This document shows, piece after piece, positions 37,140-48,110 of a stretch of 64,000 nucleotides of DNA. The notes beneath the pieces were generated by a model. It was not told the origin of the DNA, made no database searches, and saw only the letters and a program-made list of their open reading frames with translations. The number at the start of each line of letters is the position of its first letter. Position 1 is the stretch's first letter. Origin of the DNA: Cacajao melanocephalus (Eukaryota > Chordata > Mammalia > Primates > Pitheciidae). The stretch spans positions 62,001 through 126,000 of the forward strand of contig CAUYLG010017831.1 in assembly GCA_963573385.1 (NCBI GenBank). Reading direction: 5' to 3'. A program made the translations under genes and the position numbers.

Positions 37140-37970
37140 TGATAATCAAGTAAAAAGAAAAAGAAAAACAAGTAAATAGCAAACAAACAAACCCTTAACT
37201 TATAGAAAGACTAAAATGAGGTAACTGAAATAAGACCAGACCCCAACACTACTTGTCACAATACATGTGAATGACTTAAGCTCTTTCACTAGGAAAATAA
37301 CTATTATTTTAAAACTTCACTAAAATCCAATTCTGTACTGTTTAAAAGAGAAAAATGTAAAAACCACATCACTTAGATATCTAAATGTGAAAACAGAGGA
37401 ATGGCCAAATGTATATCAAGAAAGTAAAAATTAAAGAAGGCATTCATTACCACACTGCTATTAGACAAATAAAATTCAAAGCAAACAACATTTCATGTGA
37501 TAAAAGATTATTTATGTTGATAAAAGATACAATACATGATGGCAATAGAACATTCACAAACTTATATGTAACAAGTAATGTAACACTAAATATACAACAA
37601 AAATGTTCAAAGTTTTACAGAAGAATAAAAATATATAGGTAGAAAAAAATAGACTTCATAACATAAGAATAATACATATTGCTATAAAATATCCAGACAT
37701 TTCAAAAATTGGTAATATACTAAACTACCAAGAAAAAAAAACTCCTCTCAATAGCTCTAAAAAGTAGGACTTACGCAAATCACATATTTAAAACAATGAG
37801 CAATGAAGCAGAAATTAGTAACACATTTTTTAAAAAAATACCACTTGGAAATTTAAACACCCTCATAATTAACTCGAGTCAAGAAGGAAATCAAAGTACA
37901 ATTATAGTCAATTCATAAATGTCAACAATGAAAACTCTACACATCAACAACATATGGGATACCATTCGGA
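37140..37970 (+). repeat. Old L1 ORF2 fragment, sense
   Basis: gcaaacaacatttcatgtga, taaaagatacaatacatgat, caagtaatgtaacactaaat, agaataaaaatatataggta and taactcgagtcaagaagg follow the L1M4-type ORF2 series. Confidence 0.65.
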
Positions 37971-38159
37971 GAACAGATGGCACCCCGAGGACATATGTCT
38001 GAATTCTCACTACCCCACCCCTTAATTCTGACAGAAATGACCTAGGAAATATAAAACTTAAGAAAATCTTGCACAGAGAAGTGAGACTTAAATGCTGGAA
38101 ACAGAGAAATTTTACTTAGAAAAATGCCAGATTGGATTCTATAAACGAGGATCCCTGGA

Positions 38160-39795
38160 CTGACTTTAAGAAAATAGACTTAATTTTTCATAACAATTTT
38201 ATATTTACAAAAAAATTGCAAACAGAGAATTTCCATATTACCTCTCTCCCATCTATATATTTTTCCTTGTTATTAACATGTTGCATTAATGTAGTTTGTT
38301 CATCAATTTGTTAAAATTGGATACATTATTATTAACTAAATATGGATACATTATTATTAACTAAAGCCCATTGTTTATATTAAGGTTCACTCTGTGTTGG
38401 ACAATATGGGTTTTGACAATTGCATGTTATGTATCTACCGTATAGTATCAGAAGAGTTTCACTGTCCTAAAAATCCCCTGCTTTTATCTATTCATCTCTT
38501 TCCTCTTCCAAATCTCTGGCAACACTGGTCTCTTACTCTTCTATAGTTTTGCCTTTTTGACAATGTAATATAGTTGAAAATCATTTAGTATGTAGCTTTT
38601 TCAGACTGGTTTCATTCACTTAGCAATGAGCATTTAAGATTCTTCCATGTCTTTTCATGGCTTGATAGCACATTTTGTTATATCACTGAATAATATCCCA
38701 TTTAATGGATGTACCACAGTTCATCCATTCAGCTTTTTAGGAACATCTTGTTTGCTTCCAGTTTTTGGTGATTATGAATAAAGCTGCTATAAATATTCTT
38801 GTGTTGACATAAGTTGTCAACTCAATTGAGTAAATATCTAGCCTTATGATTGCTGAGTTGTATGGTAAGATCATGTTTAGTTTTGTAAGAAACTGTTAAA
38901 TTATCTTCCAAAGTGACTGTATCATTTTGAATTCCCAGCAGCAATAAATGAAGTTCCTGTTAATATACATCCTCATTAGCCATTGGTATCTTCAGTTTTT
39001 TGAATGTTAGCGATGATCTAATAGATGAGTAGTGTTATCTCGTTGTTTTAATTTGCAATTCTCTAATGGCGTATGATTTTTGAGCTTCTTTCTATATGTT
39101 TACTTGCCATCTTCTTGGTGAAATGTTTGTTCAGATCTTTTGCCCATTTTGTTTGTTTTCTTATTGTTGAGTTTTAAGAGTTCTTTGTACATATTTGATA
39201 CAAATCCTTTATGAAATATATATTCTGCAAATATTTTCTCCCATTCTGAGGGTTGTCTTTTTGTTCTCTTAAATAGTGTCCTTTGCAAAGTTTTAAATTT
39301 TCATAACGTCCAACATTTCAGTTATTTTTCATGGATTATGCTCCTGGTATTTTATCTAAAAACTCATTGACAAACTGTAGGTCCTTTAAATCTTCTCCTA
39401 TGTTATCTTCTAGTAGTTTTATATAATAGTATTGAGCATTATATTATATCTATGATCTAAACTAAGTTGGTTTTTGTGAAAGGCATAAGATCTATGTTAA
39501 GATGTCTTTTTTTTTTTTTTTGCATGCGGATATTCAACCACTCTTTCAAGAAAGACGGACATTCTTGAAAAGGCTGCTTCTCAATGCCTCTGGTCCTTTG
39601 TCAAAGACTAGCTGACTATCTTTGTGTATATCTATTTCTAGGCTCTCTCTTCTATTTCATTGATGTATTTGTTGATTCTTTACTGATTGTCAATTATTTT
39701 ACAAATACCATGCTGTCTTGATTATGAAGCTTTATAGTAAGTCTTAAAATCAGGTAGTTTCAGTTGTTAAAACTTGCTCTTTTTCTCTAGTATTG
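38160..39795 (-). repeat. L1M 3' UTR and ORF2 end, antisense
   Basis: The + strand runs from the 3' end inward: caattttatatttacaaaa, gcattaatgtagtttgttca, cactgtcctaaaaatcccct, tccatgtcttttcatggctt, gtgactgtatcattttgaat, gatcttttgcccattttg. It is a long, well-ordered old L1 copy. A 25-bp tandem duplication is present at 38319-38368. Confidence 0.88.
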
Positions 39796-39799
39796 CATT

Positions 39800-39888
39800 G
39801 GAAGCAAATATTTACAAGCTACATATATGATAAAGGGTTAATATCCAAAATATATTAAAAACATCTGCAACTCAATTTAAAAAATAGT
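39800..39888 (+). repeat. Short L1 sense fragment
   Basis: aaatatttacaagctacata, tgataaagggttaatatcca and aacatctgcaactcaattt are L1 ORF2 in the sense direction, opposite to the surrounding L1. Confidence 0.6.
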
Positions 39889-40010
39889 ACCAGGCATGGT
39901 GGCTCATGCATGTAGTCCTAGCAGTTTGGGAGTTTGAGGCTGGTGAATGGCTTGAGCCGAGGTGTTCAAGACCAGCCAGGGAAACATGTCAAAACCCTGT
40001 CTCTACAAAT
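39889..40010 (+). mobile_element. Alu left-arm monomer (FLAM-like)
   Basis: accaggcatggtggctcatg to caaaaccctgtctctacaaa is a single left arm, with no right arm. It runs directly into the AT-rich palindrome. Confidence 0.75.
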
Positions 40011-40028
40011 ATGAATATATGTATTTGT

Positions 40029-40200
40029 ATAGACACAGAATAACCTATGCATATATATATATGCGTAGGTTTTATATATATATATATATATGCATAGGTT
40101 ATATATATATATATGCATAGGTTTTATATATATATATGTATATATGTGCATAGGTTTTATATATATATATATATATATGCATAGGTTATTCCGTGTCTAT
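40029..40200. repeat. AT-rich palindromic repeat
   Basis: The 30-bp end arms 40029-40058 and 40171-40200 are inverted copies with one mismatch. Between them are several units of a (TA)n run plus TGCATAGGTT, mostly in one direction. It can be drawn as a hairpin or cruciform. Confidence 0.9.
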
Positions 40201-41010
40201 TTCCTTTCCATATGATTTTAGAGTTTGTCTATATCCATAAAATACCTTGTTGGCACTTTGATTGGAATTGTATTGAATTTATAGATCACATTGGGCAGAA
40301 TAGACACCTTAACGATATTAAGTCTTCCTATTTGTGAACATGGAACATCTTCATTTATTTAGATATTTTGCTTTGTTCCATCAGTTTTGTAGTCTTCTTC
40401 AATAAATTTTGTATATATTTTATTAGATTTACACCTAAGTTTCATTTTTTGGTGTTCATGTAAAAGGTATTGTGTTTTTAATTTCAACCTCAACTTTTAA
40501 TTGCTGGGAAAAAACTGACTTTTGTATATTAACCTTGTATTCTGCAACATTGCTATTTTTGCCTACTAGGTCCAGAAGTTTCTCTTTTTGAATTATTTTT
40601 CTTGTCTATTATTTCAGATTTTGATTTATTAACAAAGACATTTTAATTTCATCTTTTCCAATGTATAAACCTTTTATTTCCTTTTCTTTTCCTGTTATAT
40701 TACCTAAGACATCTAGTTTAGTGTTGAATGGGAGTGGTGAGAGAAGACATCTTGGCCTTGTTCTCAGTCTTAGGGCAAAAGCACTTAATTTCTCCTCATT
40801 AAATATGAGATTAATTGTAGCATTTTTGTAGATACTATTAATCAAGTTGAGGCAGTTTCTATTTCCAGTTTGCTCAGTTTTTATGATAAATGGATGTTGA
40901 ATTTTGTTAAATGCTTTTCTTGTGTCTATTGATGGAAAATCGCATAATTTTCCTTCTTTGTTTGTGTGATAGATTATATTAATGATTTTTAAGTATTTAA
41001 CCAGTTAGCT
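40201..41010 (-). repeat. L1 ORF2, antisense (continuation)
   Basis: attgaatttatagatcacat, ttaagtcttcctatttgtga, tgggagtggtgagagaagac, catcttggccttgttctcag and tgtgtctattgatggaaaat are antisense reverse-transcriptase text of L1 ORF2. It follows on from 38160-39795. Confidence 0.88.
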
Positions 41011-42831
41011 GAGTTGTGAATGTAAAGGAAAAGTTCTTGAAGAAAAGTAAAATGACGACTTCAGTGAACACACAAATTATAAGAACAAACTTACTGCTGA
41101 TATGGAGAAAGTTTTAGTGATCTGGATATATGGTTAAACTGGCTGCAACATTCCATTCATAGTAGACTAAGCCAGAGCAAGTTCTTAAACTCTGTTCACC
41201 TGTATGAAGGCTGAGAGAGATGTGAAAGCTGCTGCAGAAAAGTTTGAAGCTACCGGAGTTTGTTTCATGACGTTTAAGGATAGAAGCTTTCTCTGCAAAT
41301 AAACATGCAAGGCAAAGCACCAAGTCCTGATATAGAAGTTTCATTAAGTTATCCAGAATATTGACGTAAGACAACTGATGAAGGTGGCTACACTAAACAA
41401 TAGTTTTTCAATGGAAACCAACAATCAAATACTAGAAGAAGATGCCATCTATAGTTAGATGGCATCTAACTATATAGTTAGAGAGGAGAAGTCAATGCTT
41501 GGCTTCGAAGCTTCAAAGGACAGAATAATTTTCTTTTTAGGGGCTAATACAGCTGGTGACTTTAAGTTGAACACAATGCTCAGGCCCTTAACAATTAGAC
41601 TAATCTGCTGTGCCTGTGCTCTATAAATAAAACAACAGAGCCTAGATGACGGTACATCTGTTTACAGCATGGTTTACTGAATATTTTAAGCTGCCTGTTG
41701 ATATCTACTTCTCAGAAAAAAAATACCCTTCCAAATATCACTATTTATTGACAATGCACCTTGTTATCCAAGAGCTTTGATAAAGATGAACAAAAAGATT
41801 AAACTTGGTTTCATTTCTGCTAACACAACATCCATTTTGCATCCCACAGATCAAAGATTAATTTTGACTTCCAAGTCTTCTGATTTAAGAAATACATTTT
41901 ATAAGTCCATAATTGCCATAGATAGTAATTCCTCTGCTGGATCAGGACAAAAGAAATTGAAAACCTTTCAGAGGGACTCAACACTTAGATGTCATTAAGA
42001 ACATTCATGATTTATGTGAGAAGATGAATAGATCAACATTTACAAGAGTTTAGAAGGTTGATTCCAACTCTTATGAATGACCGATGGTTTCAAGATTTAA
42101 CTAAAGAAAAGAACTGCAAATGTGGTGGAAATGGCAAGAGAACTAGAATTGGAAGTGGGTGTGTAGATGTGACTGAATTGCTTCACTCTCATGATAAAAC
42201 TTGAATGGATGAGGAGTTGCTTATTATAGATGAGCAAAGAAAGTGGTTTCTTGCGATGGAATCTACTCTTGGTGATAATGCTATGAACATTGTTGAAATG
42301 ATAACAAATAATTTAAACTAGTACATAAACGTAGTTGATAAAAACAGTGGCAAGGTTTGAGGGAACTGACTCCAAGTTTGAAAGAAGTTCTACTCTGGGT
42401 AGAATGCTATCAAACAGCATTGCATACTACTACTGATAATTTTTTTTTTTTGTATAAGGAAAAGTCAGTTGATGCACAAACTTTATTGTTGTCTGATTTT
42501 AAGAAATTGCCACAGCCACCTCAACCTTTAGCAATCACCACCCTGATAAGTCAGCAGTCATCAACATCAAAGCAAAACCTTCTAGCAGTGAAAAGGCCAG
42601 TATTTGATGAAGGCTCAGATGATTAACTTTTTTTTTTTTTAGCAATTAATTATTTTTAAATTAACATATATTTTTAGACATGTTATCACACATTTAATAG
42701 GCTACAATAAAATGTAAACATAACTTTTATATGTACTGAGAATCAAAAAATTGTGAGATTAGCTTTATTATGACACTTTCTTTATTTAGACATTCTGGAA
42801 TTGAACCCACAGTATCTCTGAGGTATACCTA
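41011..42831 (+). mobile_element. Tigger1-like DNA transposon, 5'-truncated
   Basis: A pogo-type (Tc1/mariner superfamily) transposon. Translating with many frameshifts and stops gives transposase-like pieces, for example residues resembling NTTSILHPTDQ and LRNTFYKSIIAIDSNSS near 41810-41940, and QPPQPLAITTLISQQSS near 42510-42560. The right terminal repeat ends ctctgaggtatacct followed by TA at 42831-42832. The left part and left terminal repeat are missing, and the left edge abuts L1. The element is dead: the catalytic region is scattered over several frames. An unusual inverted duplication is at 41441-41473. Confidence 0.88.
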
Positions 42832-43497
42832 TATTGTAGCTATTATTATTTTTAATAGTTTTGTCTTTTAACCTTTATACTAACTGTATCAGTGATTAAC
42901 ACACCACAGTTAAGAGTATTAGAGTATTGCAAATGTACTTACTTTTAACAGTGAGTGATATACTTTTATATGTTTTCATGTCACTAATTAGCTTGCTTGC
43001 TTTTTTTTTCTTTAGCTTGAAGAATTCTGTGTAGAATTTTTGGAAAATAGGTCTGGTAGTGATGAACTTCTTCAGTGTTTGTTTGTCTGGGAAAGTCTTT
43101 ATCTCTCTTTGATTCCTAAAGGACGGCTTTGTTGGGTAAATATTTTTGGTTGGGAGGTTTTCTTTCTTTCCTTACATATGTTCTCCTGTTCTCTCCTATT
43201 CTGCAAGGGTTCTACTGAGAAATTTTATACTAGCCTTGTTGTAATTCTCTTATATGTGATTTGCTTCTCTCTTGCTGTTGTCAGGATTTTCTCTGTGTTT
43301 TTGATTTTTAACAGTTTGATTATAATATCTCTTGGGGTAGTTTTATTTTTATTGAACGTGATTGGAAATTTTGACCTTCTTATACCTGGATATTTATATC
43401 TTTCCCCAGATTTGCAAAACTATTCTACCATTATTCATTTAAATAATCTCTCTTCTTTTGTCTCTCTCATCTCCTTCTATAACTCTTGTAACTTGTA
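42832..43497 (-). repeat. Old L1M 5' part, antisense
   Basis: gtttgtttgtctgggaaagt, tctactgagaaattttatac, tttctctgtgtttttgattt, taatatctcttggggtagtt are antisense text of the old L1M/HAL1 ORF1 region. It continues after the MST LTR. The 165-codon frame here is chance. Confidence 0.65.
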
Positions 43498-43871
43498 TGA
43501 TATAGTTTGGCTATGTCCCACCCAAATCTCATTTTGAATTTTAGTTCCTGTAATCCCTACATGTTGTGGGAGAGATTCAATGGGAGGTAATTAAATCATC
43601 GAGGTGATTTTCTCCCATGTTATTCTCATGATAGTAAGTTCTCATGAAATCTGGTGGTTTTATAAGGAGCTTCCCCCTTTGTTCAGTTCTCATTCTTCTT
43701 TCTCCTGCCACCTTGTGAAGAAGGACATGTTTGCTTTCCCTTCTGCCGTGACTATAAGTTTCCTGAGGCCTCCCCAACACTATAGAACTGTGAGTCAACT
43801 AAATCTCTTTCCTTTATAAACTACCCAGTCTTGGATATGTCCTTATAGCAGCATGAGAATGGACTAATGCA
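43498..43871 (+). mobile_element. MST/THE1-type MaLR solo LTR with exact TSD
   Basis: A 374-bp LTR from TGATATAGTTTGGCTATGTC to gaatggactaatgca. It is flanked by TTGTA at 43493-43497 and 43872-43876, the 5-bp duplication expected for ERVL-MaLR. It has tataaggagc and ctttcctttataaac. There is no internal sequence, so it is a solo LTR formed by LTR-LTR recombination. Confidence 0.93.
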
Positions 43872-44402
43872 TTGTACATTTGCCCTTTTGATGCTGTCTC
43901 ATAAACCTCTTAAGCTTTCTTCATCTTTTGTCATTCTTTTCTCTTTCTTCTTTAGTTGTATATTTTCAAATAACCTGCTTTTCAGTTCACAGATTCTTTG
44001 TCTATGTGATAATGTCTGCTGTTGATACTGTCTAGTTTATTTATTATTTATTATGTTTTTTAGCTCCAGAATTTCTATTTGATTTAAAAACATAAATTCA
44101 ATCTCTTTGTTCAATTCTTGGTTTTGGTTGTACTTTTCTTTTCTGGTTTTGTAGAATTGCTTCTCTTTAAGTTCACTAAGCTTTCCTAAAACAATTATTT
44201 TAATTTTTTTTGTCAGGCATTTCATATATCTCTATTATGTTGGGGCCAGTTACTGTAAAATTATTGTGTTCTTCTGATGGTGTTATGTCTTTTTGTTTTT
44301 TTTATGTTTATTTTTGCCTTATGTTGATGTGTGTGCATTTGGTAAAGCAGTCAAATGCACACACATCAATAGAGGGGAAAAACAAACATTAACACAACCA
44401 AA
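43872..44402 (-). repeat. Old L1M 5' part, antisense (continuation)
   Basis: catcttttgtcattcttttc, cagttcacagattctttgtc, agctccagaatttctatttg continue the old L1M series. It contains an 18-bp perfect hairpin at 44324-44369. Confidence 0.6.
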
Positions 44403-44416
44403 AAGAATCACCTTCC

Positions 44417-45249
44417 ATTGATGGGCACTTGGGTTGGTTCCAAGTCTTTACTATTGTGAACAGTGCCACAATAAACATATGTGTGCATGTGCCTTTATAA
44501 TAGAATGATATATAATCTTTTGGGCATATAACCAGTAATGGGATTGCTGGGTCAAATGGAATTTCTGTTTCTAGATCCTTGAGGAATCACCACACTGTCT
44601 TCCACAATCGTTGAACTAATTTACACTCCCCCCAACAGTGTAAAAGTGTTACTATTTCTCCACATCCTCTCCAGCATCTGTTGTCTCCTGATTTTTTAAT
44701 GATCGCCATTCTAACTGGCATGAGATGGTATCTCAATGTGGTTTCGATTTGCATTTCTCTAATGACCAGTGATGATGAGCTTTTTTTTAATGTTTGTTGG
44801 CTGCATAAATTTCTTCTTTTGAGAAGTGTCTGTTCATATACTGGATAAAGAAAATGTGGCACATATACACCATGGAATACTATGCAGCCATAAAAAATGA
44901 TGAGCTCATGTTCTTTGCAGGGACATGGATAAAGCTTGAAATCATCATTCTCAGCAAACTGACACAAGAACAGAAAACCAAACACCACATGTTCTCATGC
45001 ATAAGTGGGTGTTGAACAATGAGAACACGTAGACACAGGGAGGGGAACATCACACACTGGGGCTGGCTGGGGTTGGGGACAAGGAGAGGGATAGCAGGGG
45101 GTGAAGGGTTAGGGGAGGAATAGCATTAGGAGAAATACCTAATGTAGATGATGGGGTGATGGAGACAACAAATCACCATGTAACAAACCTGCACATTCGG
45201 CACATGTACCACACAACTTAAACTATAATAAAAAAGCTGAGAAAAAAAC
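44417..45249 (+). mobile_element. 5'-inverted (twin-primed) L1 insertion
   Basis: The right part (about 44840-45249) is sense L1 3' end: ctggataaagaaaatgtggc, atggaatactatgcagccat, gtaacaaacctgcacattcg, then an A-rich tail. The left part (44417 to about 44839) is antisense L1 ORF2: ggttccaagtctttactatt, gggattgctgggtcaaatgg. The two inner ends are adjacent in intact L1. AAGAATCACCTTCC at 44403-44416 and 45250-45263 is the target-site duplication. A 133-codon minus frame is L1 ORF2 remnant. Confidence 0.95.
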
Positions 45250-45263
45250 AAGAATCACCTTCC

Positions 45264-46600
45264 GGAATTTATGAACTATTTCACTCTGAAAAGACCATAT
45301 CCTATGAGGGAGGGTTTATTGGGTGGGGTGGCATCAGTGACGGTGCAGATTTGTAGTCTTTGCGTAGTTTTTTCAGCTCAGGTCAGAGCTGACAAAGATC
45401 ATAAGGCCAAAAGCAGTGGATATTGGCAGTAGCAGCAAGAATTAATAGGGTCTTCAGTGGTAATGGCTGCTAAGGTTCTTCTGATTTTTCTCCCACCAGG
45501 GAAGTTGGAGCTGAGATTTTTCTTTGTACTAGATCTGGCTTGTAGGGCCTCTCATAGTGGCAGTGCCACAAGTGCCTGATAAGTAGCACTCATGGAGTAG
45601 CCATAGAACTGAGGTCTGATGCATGGGCTTACATGGAGTGACTATGGCTCTGGGATTGGAGTGGTAATGACACTGGTGCTCACCGTGCAAATGCTCCCTC
45701 TGCTGCATGGTATGGTATGTAAGGCATGGTTACGCATGCAAAATAGTGTGGGAACTGAGAACACAGTCTTTCAGTGGCTTCAGGGTTGGGGCAAGACCTA
45801 GCTTTCCATGACTGAGTTGTTGCCCAGGGCATAGGTGCCCCTGCTGTAATGTTGGTAATAGTATATTTGTGAATTAGTCAAGGAGACAAGAATGGGAGCA
45901 CAGGTATGCACAGAATTATAATGGCTCTGTGACCTGGGTGGGACAACCTGTCTACAGTGGTTAAGTCAGTGTCTGGAGTGTGGACACACGCAGGGAGTTT
46001 AACATTGGGGTTTGAAGTGTTAACTAGCTTACTGTGGTGCTGGCTGTGGTGTTAAAAACATGGTTGGGCCCAGTGTAGTCAGAGACTCTCAGTCTGGAGT
46101 GTGGGCATTCCCAGTTGGCCACGGCTCCAGGGCTGGAGCTTGCACATGGTTGGAAGAGGTGGCAATCCCATTCCCAAAGCAGCTCAACAGCAATTGCTTC
46201 TTGGGGGATAGGAGGGAATTATAGCCACATCTTCCCCTCTGGGGTTCTCTTGCAGGAATGGCCGTTGTTCAAACAGTGGGAAAAGATGCTAGTGTCTTCT
46301 GTGGAGCAAGCCACTAGAGACAATGTTGGTCCTTTCTGTGTCTAACACTGATAACTTCCACCTTTCTTCTTTGTTCCTAGCCAGACCATGGCCTCTCAGG
46401 TATGCCAGTCTACCAGCAATTCTTTTTATGTGGTTACTCTCCATTTTTTGCTTCATGATATGGCTGCAAATTCTTTAATGGGATTGAGCCGTCTCTGGGC
46501 TATTTTAGTTTGTGAATAGCTGTCTAAACTTGAATGTTTTAGGGGGATGAAGGTGAATATCTCCTAATCTGCGATCTTGCTGATAGCTCCTAAACAGAGA
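45264..46600 (-). repeat. Probable old L1 5' region, antisense
   Basis: It is the continuation of the old L1M host on the far side of the twin-primed L1, with G-rich text such as gtggcagtgccacaagtg and tgtggtgctggctgtggt. I do not recognise specific subfamily words, so this is by position and composition. Confidence 0.35.
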
Positions 46601-47584
46601 TTTTCTTAAATTCCAGAAACTACTAATTCCTCCAGTCATTGCAGAGGTCTGTATGAATGTTGGAGCATGATTTTGACACTTAGCCAGGCAACTGACAATT
46701 CTGTCTTTGCCTTCACTTCCTCCTTGCAGAAAGCCTCAAGATCAACAGCTCAGTGCCTTCTCTATTTCTTCCTTAGGACGAGCATAGTCGTAGGCATATA
46801 CCTAATCTTCTAGATTTCTGGGACTACGTCAGAGATTTTCCAATTTCCCATGGATATGTCATTACTCAGCTTATGTTTTTAAGCTTTGGTTAGTCTATTG
46901 TTTTCCCCAACTATTATCCAATACCTCAGTCATAAGCAAAGTTAAGCCAAGTAATTGTTTTGACAAATGCCCAGAGGAAAAAGATTTTTCACAGTGGATG
47001 AGTTCTGATTTAAGTAAAATAAACACAGCTTTGCAAATGGAGTCTTCCAGAAAACTGGCAGACGTGTCAAATAATGGCAATTTCTTGGAAATTTGAAAGG
47101 GCTCTATCCATGTTCTGCTTTCTGCAAAGGCTGCCAGACAATTTGTTTTCACTGTGAGTGAGAGCTATTAATTTTTAAGGCTCTTAAAGAGTTGAATACT
47201 GGGGGATGAGAATAATGCAAGCCAAAACACCACAAAGCTCATTTTTCTCACTGAGATTCGGCCATTTTCCTGAATAAACGCTCCCTGGGTAATTGCAAGT
47301 CTTTGGTTAATTTCCAGAGTCCTACAAGTTTGATTCTGATAATTTTTTGCCGATTTTCTTGCTTCCTTTGTAGAAGACAGAATTATCAGAATTTCTTTCT
47401 CTACTGTTTTCCCCATGTTACAAAGATATTTTATATATAGTTCATCTTACCATTTATTGTAGATACAGTTAGAAGAAATGTTACTGACATGAATATTTCT
47501 AAATCAAGAAAACATTTTAAAGTTAACAATTAGGAGGAAACATAGGTTATAAAATGCTTTGGAAAAATGTGAAAATACGAAGAT

Positions 47585-48110
47585 ATGTATGGTTGCCAAC
47601 CTCCAATATGTCAAAAATAATCCTTGCTTCCTAGTTTTGTGGATCTTCCTTCCCCATACTGAATCAGAGTTGATTTGTACAACCAAAATAATCATATGAA
47701 AGTGATGGTGTATGACTTTTGAGACTAGTTCATAAAATACATTGCCACTTCCACCTTGGTCACTTAAATATGTTATTCTTGGAAAAGCCAACTACTACGC
47801 CATGAGGACACTAAAATATACCTATAGAGAGGTCCATGTGGAGAACTGAGTGTTCCACCAAAGCCGGCACTAATTTCCCACCTATGTGAGTGATCCATCT
47901 TGTCCAGTCCTAGCCAAGTCTTCTGATGGCTACATTAGCACAAAGCATCTGACTGAACCTTTTGATAAGCCTTGATCCAGATCTGCCCAGCCAAGCTGTT
48001 CCTGAATTCTCGGCTAATAGAAACTGTGAGATAATAAATGTTTATTGTTTTAAGCCACAAAGTTTGTCATAATTTGTGTCTCAACAATTAATTACTAATA
48101 TAATAAGCAA
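47585..48110 (+). mobile_element. Ancient ERVL/MaLR-class LTR
   Basis: gtgatggtgtatgacttttg, aaaatacattgccacttcca, tagaaactgtgagataataa, atgtttattgttttaagcca, and acaattaattactaat are the landmarks of an old LTR with AATAAA. It is about 1.2 kb from exon 3. Confidence 0.7.

Noticed and set aside
43040..43537. 165-codon + strand frame with membrane-like composition
   Set aside because: It reads across antisense old L1 and the start of an MST LTR; the hydrophobic look comes from T-rich antisense LINE text.
44587..44988. 133-codon minus frame with LINE reverse-transcriptase-like residues
   Set aside because: It spans the inverted joint of the twin-primed L1; it is an L1 ORF2 remnant, not a gene.
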